Positions 1 through 12,000 of a stretch of 64,000 nt of DNA are shown in pieces. Within the stretch, counting starts at the first letter, position 1; each line of letters begins with the position of its first letter. The translations under genes and the position numbers were made by a program. Origin of the DNA: Planctomycetaceae bacterium (lineage in GTDB: Bacteria; Planctomycetota; Planctomycetia; Planctomycetales; Planctomycetaceae); NCBI GenBank assembly GCA_041398825.1, contig JAWKTX010000007.1, positions 1 through 64,000 on the forward strand. The letters are read 5' to 3'. The notes below the pieces were generated by a model. It was not told the DNA's origin. It was given only the letters and a program-made list of their open reading frames with translations, and did no database searches.

Positions 1-2
1 TG

Positions 3-3000
3 ACATCGGAGCAGATTCTCACGGATACAGATGGCAGCACGTTTGTCCGATACCGATTTGAGTTCGTTGCAGATTCGATCTCATCCACATTGACGTTTAC
101 GGACACCTCCGATGACGCTGGGTCGATGAGTGCAGCCACCAACGGAGTCGACTCCGCGGTGGACAACATCTCAGTCCGCCAAATCAATGGCCAAATTGGC
201 ACTGCCAACTATACGGAAGACGGAGCGGCGGTCGTGTTAGACAGCGATGTCACGCTATTCGATGCCGAAATCAACGCGGCTCTCGACAATTTTGACGGAA
301 CCACGCTCACACTGGTTCGCAATGGCGGCGCAAACAGCGATGACGTATTCAGTGCCACTGGAAACCTGGTGCTCAACGCCGGAACTCTGGAACTATCTTC
401 CATCAATATCGGAAGCTACACCAATGCCGGTGGCCAGCTTGCAATCACCTTCAACGCCACCGCGACCGGCGGGCAGGTCAATGAAGTTCTGCATTCTATC
501 ACCTACAGCAACAGCAACAACACGCCACCAGCCAGCCTGCAAATCGACTGGACCTTCAACGATGGGAACGCGGCCAACGCGCAGGGCACAGGCGGAGCGC
601 TGGACGCAACGGGCTACACGGTCGTCCAGATCACCGCGGCGAATGACGCTCCGGTAGTGGCCAACATCGAAGGCACTGCGCTTAGCTACACCGAAAACGA
701 CGGACCGGTGGCGATCACGTCGGCGGTTACGATCACGGATGCAGACGGCACAACGATCGAATCGGCAGTCATCTCGATCAGCAGCAACTATGTCGATGGC
801 GAAGATATTCTGGCATTCACGGATCAAAATGGCATCACCGGTGCGTGGGACTCGGTGAACGGTACGCTCACGCTCACCGGGTCGGCAACGCTGGCAAATT
901 ACGAAACCGCGCTTCTTAGCATTACTTATGAAAACACCAGCGATAATCCGACTGCGGCAACTCGCACCGTCAGCTTCACGATCAGCGATGGCATCGATAA
1001 CAGCGTCACTGAGTCACGCGATATTGTTTTGACGGCCGTCAACGACGCGCCGGTCAATGTCATGCCTGGTGATATGGTCACTGACGTCGACACGCCAGTT
1101 GTTCTTTCTGCCGCGAATGCAATTCAGGTGAGTGATGTGGATGCACAGGCAGGCAGCATTCAAGTCACCTTGTCAGCGACCAATGGCACGCTGACGCTGG
1201 CTTCGACCACGGGTTTGACGTTCTCAACTGGTGACGGCACGGCGGATTCAACGATTGCGGTGACAGGCACCGTTGCGAGCATCAATGCGGCTTTGGATGG
1301 AATGACGTTTAGTCCCACCGCGTCGTTCAACGGCACGGCTGTAATCAACATCCTGACCGAAGATCTGGGCAACACGGGAACCGGCGGCAATCTGACAGAC
1401 AGCGATCAATTGAACATCCAGGTCGGCGGCATCAGATTCCAGGAAGGTGTGGACGGCTACGTCGGTACGGAAGACACCTTCGTTCGACAGTACGCCGCCT
1501 CCAGTTCGTTTGGCAACGATACGATTGTGGAAACGAACAACTGGTCTGGTTTTGCAGAGCAGGGGCTCATTCGGTTTGAAAATTTGTTCGGTGCCGGAGC
1601 AGGCCAGATTCCGGTCGGAGCGACCATTGCCAATGCGACGCTGTCGGTGTATGTCTCACATCGCAATGACACGGCACCTGCTTCCGTCGTCGGTCTCTAC
1701 AAGATGAACCAGACCTGGTCCGAATCGTCTACCTGGAGTTCGATGGTCGGCGGTATTTCGACGAACGGTACCGAGGCTGCTGCGGTTGCTTCTGACACCA
1801 TTTCCGCAACCACCGCCGGATGGGTGACGTTCACAAACCTGGCTGCTGATCTTCAGGGCTGGGCAAACGGAGATGCGAATTACGGCTGGAGCTTACTCAC
1901 AAACGATAGTGATGCGTGGGAATTCATTTCGTCAGAAAACAGCAACGTAACGCTTCGACCGTATTTGACGATCGCCTACCTTCCACCGCAACCAGCGGCG
2001 ATTGATCTCGACGCCAACGACAGCTCAGGCGCTACGGGCACTGCATTCAACGGCAGCTTTACGGAAAACGGCGGTCCCGTGCTGATTGCCGATAGCGATG
2101 CCACGCTGACGGACAGTGACAGCACTCATTTGAATTCGATGACGGTCACTATCAGCAACCTACTGGATGGGGCCGCCGAATCGTTGGCCGCCAATACCAC
2201 GGGAACGTCCATTACAGCATCGTATGACAGCGGTACGGGCGTGCTGACCCTGAGCGGCACGGATACGATCGCCAACTACCAGCAGGTGCTGCGAACGATT
2301 CGGTACAACAACACCTCAGAAGACCCGACAACGACAGATCGAACCATTGAGTTTGTTGCCAGTGATGCGTTTGTCAGCAGTCTGACGGCGACTACTACGC
2401 TTCAGATTGTTGCTCTCAACGACGCGCCCGTGCTCGATAACGCGGGCACCATGACATTGAACACGATATCGATTTCAGATCTGAACAACCACGGAAATAC
2501 GATTGGCCAAATCATCGCTTCTGCTGGCAGCGATCGTATCATAGATGCGGATGCCGACAATGAAGGCATTGCTGTCTATGCGACGACAGCAGCAAATGGC
2601 ACGTGGGAATACAGCATTGACGATGGAGTCAGCTGGAATTCGATTGGTGTCGTGTCAGCCAGTCAGTCACTGTTGCTCCGTGATTCTGACCTGGTACGGC
2701 TTGTTCCTTCAGGCACGGTGGGCAACTCAAATTCGATCTCGTTTCGGGCCTGGGATCAATCGGTCGGCATTCAGGGCACTAAAGTTGACTCAAGTGTGAA
2801 TGGTGGGACATCTGCCTTCAGCACTTCGACAGAAACTGCCAGTATCAATGTCGCGATTGCCACGGGTCAGCCAATCGCGACATACGACTGGGTCGCAGTG
2901 TCTCCGAATACCCCGACAACCATTAATGTGACCAGCAACGACTACGATCCACAGGGCGACCCACTGACCGTTCTTGATGTCACGAACCCGTCACACGGCA

Positions 3001-6000
3001 GTCTGACATATAGTGGCTCAGATATTACATACACATCCGATATTGCATATTTGGGAACAGATTCGGTCCAGTATCTTGTCACCGACGGAAATGATAGTCT
3101 GACCAACTACTGGAAACTGGATGGAAATGCCATTGACTCCATCGGAAGCATTGATGGAACTCTGGTCAATTCGCCGACGACAACAAGCGGCTACTATGGT
3201 CAGGCGCTTCATTTCAATGGCACGTACGAATATGTCGAACTCGGAGATGTGACATATAACAGCGAGTTCTCTTTGTCGTTCTATTTTAAGGTCGACGACA
3301 ATTCAGGAACCAGCATTCAGTATCTCTACAGTCATGGAGCGGTCGCAAACTCCAATATGGTCTTTGTCGCGCTTGCGGAAGACAACTTCACGACCATCTC
3401 CCAGCGAAAACACATCATCACAACCATTCTTGACTCAAAGGATAACATGACGAATGGCCAGAGCTTCGTCGATATTTCTTCATTAATTGCAGATGGCAAC
3501 TGGCACATGTACACGGCCACCGTGACGCCGGGTACAGGCACACGCGTCTACATCGATGGTTTGCTTGAGGACACCATCAACCGCGGCGGCGAGGCCATTA
3601 ACCCGACAGGAAACGCTTACATCGGAACCCGGTCGGATCTGGATCCCAATCGTCACTTCAATGGCAGCATTGATTCGGTAGCTGTCTATGATCGCGCGTT
3701 GTCTTCGACGGAGATCAGCGAACGGTGGAGTGGCAGTGGCCCTGTGGGCACACTTGATATCTCTGTCAATGATGCACCGACTGTGGTCACAACATCGGGG
3801 AGCAGTGCGTATGTCGAAAACGCACCTGCAGTCGCTGTTGATGGATCAATCACGATCAGCGATACAGATTCAGCGACACTGACCGCCGCTACGATCCGGA
3901 TCTCGGGCAACTACTCGAGTGGCCAGGACCAGCTGCATTTTGTCAACCAGAATGGCATCACCGGGACGTGGAATGCATCAACCGGAACGCTTTCGCTGAC
4001 AGGAAACGCCTCGCTCGCAAACTATCAGACAGCTCTTCGCAGCATCACGTTTGATAACGCCAGTGAAATGCCTTCGACGGCCCTTCGGACAATTTCGTTT
4101 TCTGTCAATGACGGTTTTCAGGAGTCGGCAGCCCAGACACGAACACTCACCGTCGAATCGGTCAATGACACGCCTCAGAACTTCATTCCAGGCACCCGGA
4201 CGACAGGGGTCAATTCTGTTCTGACGATGTCCGGCACCCTGGCCATGATTGTTTCGGATGTCGATGCAGCCAACAACCCGCTGCGGGTTACACTGTCAGC
4301 AACGAACGGATTGTTGTCGTTGAGTACCCTGGCTGGGCTTTCTTTCGACATGGGGGATGGCACAAGTGATTCGACAATGCGATTCAGCGGCACTCTTTCA
4401 AGTATTAACGCCGCTCTCGATGGACTGCAATTTACTCCGGACACCGACTTCGCCGGGACTGCCCAGGTTTCTATCCTGACGGAAGACCTTGGCAATACCG
4501 GAACCGGTGGCAGTCTGAGTGATGCCGACATTGTCGAAATCATCGTGGGTGGAGTTCGCTTCCAGGAAGGCGTCAACAGTTACACCGGGACTGAGGACAC
4601 GTATGTTTCTCAGGCAGCAGCAACGACATCCTTCGGGAGTTCTTCCAGCGTCACCGCAGATAACGTCGGCTCCACGGCAAACGGGTTGATTCGATTCGAC
4701 AATATGTTCGGGACGAACCCTGGTCAGATTGAATATGGATCGACGATCCTTTCTGCCAGCCTCTCGATTTATGTCACAAACACGGACAGCGCAGAAACCC
4801 TTGCTTTACGTCAAATGTTGTCCACATGGTCTGAAGCGTCGACGTGGAACACCACTGTAAACGGCATTCAGGTCGATGGTGCAGAGGCATCGCTTGCCAT
4901 CGAGGCAACCATTGACGCCGGTCAGAGCGGCTGGGTCACCATCACAGGACTTCAGGATACGGTTCAGCAATGGGCGGATGGCAGCGACAACTACGGTTGG
5001 GCCGTGATTTCGGCCGCCGCGGATAACTGGATATTCGAATCTTCCGAATCGGCAACGGTGGCGCTGCGGCCGTATCTTGCAATCGAGTACACGCTGCCTC
5101 AGGCTCCAAAGCTTGATCTCGACGCCGACGATAGTTCGGGGCTTTCCGGCGCGAACTATCAAACAATCTGGACCGAGGGCCTTTCATCCATCCTGATCGT
5201 GGACGCCGACGCAACCATCACCGATTCAGACAGCTCTGTACTTGAGTCAATGACCGTGACCATCACAAACCTGCTGGATGGCACGGCCGAATCACTGTCC
5301 GCGAACGTCGCAGGCACGGGCATCAACGCCAGCTACGACAGCGGAACCGGAGTTCTGAGTCTGTCGGGCACAGACACGGTGGCCAATTATCAGCAGGTGC
5401 TTCGGTCAATCGTTTACGACAATTCATCCGATTCGCCGGACACCACGTCCCGAATCGTCACAATCGAAGCTGCCGACCTGTTTGCGACCTCAACCGTGGT
5501 CACCAGCACTGTTTCCATCGTTGCGACGAATGACGCACCGGTGCTCTCCAATCTTGAATCGACGGCGCTGACATACACAGAAAATGCGGCGGCCACTCCT
5601 GTTTCAAATGTGATCCTGGTAAGCGATGCAGACGACGCCAATCTCGAATCAGCAACGATCCGTATCAGCAACAACTACGTTTCCGGTGAAGACGTCTTGT
5701 CGTTCACGAACACAGGCAACATCAACGGAACATGGGATGACACAACGGGAACGCTGACACTGACCGGATCCGACAGTCTGGCCAATTACCGATCCGCCCT
5801 TCGTAGTGTGACTTACCATAACCTGAGCGACGCACCTGCCACCGCGACTCGAACACTGACGATTCAGGTGAACGACGGTGACATGGACTCCAATGTTCAG
5901 AGTCGATCAATCGACATTATGGCTGTGAACGACGTACCACTTTCCGGTGCGTCCGGATCAACGCAGCCTGAAGACACCACCTCCATGGTCATTCTGCTGA

Positions 6001-9000
6001 GCGGTAGTGACGTGGACGGAACCGTCATTGCGTTCCAGTTAAATTCGTTGCCATCGAATGGAACGCTCTACACGGATGCAAGCCTGACCGTAATAGCATC
6101 CATCGGTGTTGACTACGCCGCTACGGCAGAGATTCGCGCACTGTATTTCGTTCCTGACAGCGACTGGAATGGCACAGCCAGTTTTTCATACTCAGCAAAA
6201 GACGATGCGGGCGACCTGTCAAGCGTGCCGGGCACTGCCAATCTCTATGTGACCGCTGTCAACGATGCCCCTGTCCGAACAGCCGGGACGGTTAGTGATT
6301 TGACGGTTGCAGAAGACAGCGGCCTGACCAGTCTGGGGCTGAGCGGCCTGAACTACAGCACCGGCGGCGGCATCGATGAAGCATCTCAGTCGCTTTCGTA
6401 TCGTGTCACCGCAGTTCCGAATGCTGCGATTGGGGAGATCGTTCTGGCAGACGGCACAACAGTCGTCACGGCCGGGACAACGTACACCCTTGCCGAAATT
6501 CAGGGGATGCAATTCCGTACCGCCGCTGACGCAAACGGAGGCCCGGAGACCTTCTCGTTCACGGTTACCGACGATGGAACCACCAACGGCAGCAGCGATC
6601 CAGTGTCGATCGCTGAAACAATCAATGTGACGGTAAACGCTGTCAATGACGCCCCGGTTGTCGACGATGGCTCCAATATTGGCTACTCCGAAGGCAGCGG
6701 AGCGACAGCATTCACAGGGAAATCGATTGTCGATATCGACAGCACAGATTTTGATGGCGGCGTCCTGAGTGTTCTGATTTCTTCCGGCAGTGATGGAACT
6801 GACACTCTCCGAATCGTTCCCAACTATGGTGCTACGATCTCGGGCAGCAACGTCATCGTCAGTGGTGTGACAATTGGTACCATTTCCGGAAACCTGACCA
6901 ACGGTCCGCTGACGGTTACCTTTAACGCTAACGCGGGTCTTTCGGATGTCCTGGCAGTCTACCATGGAATATCGATCCAGAATCTGACCGATAACCCAAC
7001 GCCGGGCGCACGTGTGGTGAGCGTCGTCCTGACAGATGGAGACGGCGGAACCAGTAATACGGCTACTGCAACACTGACTCTGACAGCCATCAACGATGCA
7101 CCATTCAACAATGGAAGTCTTCCTGCATCAGTCACTGTCATCGAAGACGTTGCAACAGCGATCGACTTATCCGGAATGGACGTGATTGATCCGGATGCGA
7201 ACGCCGGCGAACTCACCCTGAAACTAACGACCTCAACCGGAGGGAATATCAATGCGGCAGCCGCAGCTGGCATCACGATCTCCGGCAACGACTCCGGCAG
7301 CCTCTCCATCACCGGCACATCATCAAACCTCAACAGCTACCTGAACAATTCTGCCAATATTTCGTACCTGCATTCTACGGGCAATCTGTTCGGCAACAGT
7401 GTCGACACGATTGCTGTTTCAATCAACGACAATGGCAATACCGGCGCTGGTGGCAGCGTTGACGTGCTGTTTGGAACAATCAACGTCGACATCACACCCG
7501 TGAATGACGCGACAGTCATTGATCTGGATGCAGACGACAGCAGCGGAGTGACAGGTCAGAATTTCCAGACGACGTTTACTGAAGGCGGACCAGCCGTTGC
7601 CGTTTCAGATTCAGATGCCACGCTCACCGACATCGACAGCAGCACACTTGCAGGTATCACGGTGAAAATCACAAATCGCCTGGATGCCGAAGAAGCTCTC
7701 ACTGCTGATACAACCGGAACGGCCCTGACGGCTGTCTGGGATACGAACACCGATACGCTGACCATCAGCGGTTCTGGTTCGATTGTCGATTACCAGTCGG
7801 TCCTGCAAACCGTCCTTTACAACAACAGCAGCGAGAATCCGGATACTTCGACTCGCAATATCACGTTTGTAGCAAATGACGGGACCAGCGACAGCCAGAT
7901 TGCAACGACCAGTTTGTCTGTCGTCGCAATCAACAATGCTCCCGTCATTCTTGCGAACTCCCTGACAGTGACTGAGGGCGATTCCGTCACCCTGACGACG
8001 GCCAATCTTGATTCCGTTGACCCTGACAACGATCCATCAGCACTGACATGGACCGTCTCAGGCATCAGTGGTGGCCATTTCGAAAGATCAGGCCTGGCGA
8101 CCACCAGCTTCACTCATCAGGACGTTATCGACGGACTGGTCTCATTCATTCACGATGGCAGTGAGACGCCGGCAGCTTATTCTGTCAGTGTTTCCGACGG
8201 TTCTCTGTCCACCGGCCCACAGCCGGCCGCCGTGGTCTACACAGTGGTTAACGACAGTCCGGCCATCGGAACCAACACCGGCATCATGGTGCAGGAAGGC
8301 TCAACCGGTAATGTGATTGATTCTGCATCGCTGAATGAATCAGACCCGGATGATTCCGGCAGCGAATTAACATATCGGCTGACCTCGAATGTCTCGAACG
8401 GAGAGTTGCGACTGGACGGCACGATCCTGGGAACGAATGACACGTTTACTCAGGCCCAGGTGGATCTGGGGTCGCTGACCTATGATCACGATGGCAGCGA
8501 AACAACTTTCGACACCTTCTCTTTTGAATTAACCGACGGTGGCGAAGACGGCTCAACTTCCGCAACGGGTTCATTCAGCATCTCTGTGACGAATATCAAC
8601 GACGCGCCCGTCCTTACGACTCCAGGTACTCAATCGACAATAGAAGGCACGCCGACTGTATTCAGCACGGGCAACAACAACGCCATCTCCGTTTCAGATT
8701 CCGATGCTCCCGAACTGACGGTTTCCATCGCGGTTCAGGATGGCACAGTGACTCTGAGTTCCATTGCGGGTTTGTCATTCGTCACGGGTGACGGAATCGC
8801 AGATGGAACGATGACCTTTGACGGGACAATCGCTGACATCAATGCCGCTCTGGATGGCATGTACTTTACGAACAACATTAATCACGATGTCATCGGCACA
8901 ATCACCATCGATATTTCGGACAACGGATTCTCCGGAACTGGCGGCGTGATGACCGATTCCGGCAGCCTTGACATTACCATCAACAGTCCACCGGCACCAC

Positions 9001-12000
9001 CGGTTGTTGGTGACGCATTCCTGCAGGGCAGCTTCGTTCAGGTTGGTCTTGGGGCAGATGGAGCATTCGGTTCTGACGGAGTGGCACCTTCAGGCTACGC
9101 ACTTGCAGGCGAGCAACTGGCGTTGACAAGTGATCCGGACAAGGACGGATTTGGCACCTACGACGGCGACTTTGCACTGCCAGGATCACCGGAAGAAGGC
9201 TGGGGCGTTCAGGTTGGAGGGATCAGCTACAACAATAACAACAACATCCTGACCCCGGAAATTACCGGAACACTGCAGGGCCTGACGACAACCACATCGC
9301 AGCAGTCAGTCGACTGGTCTGGCGGTGTGGCAGGACTGCAAATCGATCAGACATATACAGTTCTGGCAACCGAGCTCTATGTCGACGTCGTGGTGACACT
9401 CACAAATACGACGGGATCGGACATGTCTAATGTCTACTACATGCGAAACATCGATCCCGATAACAATCAGGCGCAAGGGAGTGCGGATTCTTTTACGACG
9501 ATCAATACCATCGTTGCTCAGGGCAACGATGGTGGTGGGCAGGCCATCGTTTCGGCAACACAGTCTGACGGATCCTACCTTGCACTGGTCGGCTATGGCG
9601 AAAATGCAAGGGTCTCTTACGGAGGATTTTCCAACCGGAATGCTACGGACGTCTTCGATGCGACAAATGGACTGAACGGAGCTGGCAGTAATACGGCTGA
9701 TGAAGCAATTTCTCTTGCTTACAAGTTTACTTCGATCAGCGCGGGTGAATCCGTGACGGCTCACTATCGATACTACCTTGGTCAGGATAGTGTCCCCTCG
9801 ATTGACCTTGATTCGGACAACAGCACTGGAATTTCAGGAGCCGATCTGTGGACACAGTTCACGGAGAATGGTGGCCCCGTTGGCATTGCCGATTCCGATG
9901 CATTCATCACGGATCTTGGCGACAGTCAGCTCAGCGGCCTTACAGCAACCATTTCGAATCTGCAGGACGGAGCATCCGAAATTCTGTCTGTCGACACCAC
10001 GGGCACGAGCATCGTGGCCAACTACAGTGCCGGAACCCTGACTCTTTCCGGAAACGCAGCCATCTCTGAATACACTCAGGTGTTGCGCACTTTGACATAC
10101 GACAATACATCGGATGCTCCCTCAACCACCACAAGACTCATCGAAGTCAGCGTGACCGATGGCATCCACAGCAGCAATCTCGCCACAGCCCAGGTCACAA
10201 TCAATGCTTTGAACGACGCTCCAGTCTTGTCTCCGGTCTCGCCTGCATTTTCCACAATCACGGAAGATGACACGGCAAACTCAGGAAATCTGGTTTCTGA
10301 ACTGCTGGGAAGCAGTGTTACAGATGCGGACTTGACAGCACAGCAGGGAATGGCGATCACCGGCATCAACAACAGTCATGGCATCTGGCAATTCAGCATC
10401 GATGGTTCGAACTGGAACGACATAGGCACGGTTTCAGAATCTTCCGCCCTGCTTTTGAGGGCCTCACACCGAGTGCGGTTTGTCCCGGATACAATCGATG
10501 CTGACACGGCATCAATCAGCTATCGTGCGTGGGACCGCACGAGTGGAATTGCGGGGACTAAGGTTGATGTAACCATCAACGGAGGAACGACAGCGTTCAG
10601 TGCCGCCAGCGATACAGCCACTATCAGCGTTACCGCAGTCAATGACGCCCCGGTGCAGACGGTACCGGGAACTCAAACCGTTGTGGAGGAACAGCAAACT
10701 TCTATCCCAGGTATTTTCGTCTCAGATATTGATGCCAATGGCCTGCCCGTTTCCACGACTCTTTCGGTCAACAATGGTGTCATCAGCCTGGCGCTGGTCA
10801 ACAGTGCGACAATTACGGCGGGCAGCAATAACAGTTCCACGTTGACCATTACGGGCCTGATTGCGGACGTCAATGCGACACTCGCCACTCTGAGCTACAC
10901 AGCAAACACCGATATCAATGGCATTGCTGCGGATTTGCTGACAGTCACAACAAGCGACAATGGCAACACGGGTGGCCCGGCACAAATCGATATTGATACC
11001 ATTCAGATTGACGTTTCGAATGTGAACGACGAAGAAGTGCTCGTCACAAACCTGGGTCTGTCATTGAACGAGGGTGACACCGGGATTGTGATTGGTCCTT
11101 CAATGCTGCAAACAACGGATGTGGACAATACTCCGGCGGAGATCACTTATCTCCTGACATCATTACCGACGTCCGGAGTCCTGCGCCTCAATGGCATTGT
11201 ACTCAACATCTCTTCCACCTTCACTCAGGCAGATATCGACGCGGGTCTGCTAACCTACGATCACGATGATTCCGAAACCTTCATCGACGGATTCAAATTC
11301 ACCGTCGACGATGGCAGTGGCACGACAACAAGTTCCGACTTTGCCATCACCATCATGCCGGTCAACGATCAGAACCCTGCGATTATCAGCGACGGTGGCG
11401 GGCTGGAATCGGATATCTCCATCGCTGAGAACACGACAGCAGTGACAATCGTTCAGGCTTTCGATGGTGACCTTCCGACCCAATCTTTGTCGTACCATAT
11501 TGCCGGTGGCTCTGACGCGAGCCTCTTCACGATTGATTCCGTGTCTGGCACACTGAATTTCACTGCTCCCGCCGATTTCGAGAACGCCATCGATGCCAAT
11601 TTTGACAACATCTACGACCTGATCGTTGAAGCTCGCGACGGACAGGGACGCATTGGGCAGCAGACACTTCATGTGCATGTTACGGATGTGAACGAGCACA
11701 CGATTACTAACGTAACAGACATCGATGCCACACCCGACAGCATTGACGAAAACAGTGCTGTCGGCACCGTAGTGGGAATCACAGCCTTTGCTGTCGATCT
11801 CGATGGAACAAACAGCAACATCACCTACTCACTCGATGACGATGCCGCAGGAATCTTCCAGATCGATCCCAATACCGGAGTCGTCACCACTGCCAGCGCC
11901 ATTGATTTCGAATCCGTCGGAAACAACCTCAACATCACCGTCAGGGCGACATCCGAGGACGGATCAACATCCACTCAGGCATTCAACATCGGCGTCAATG

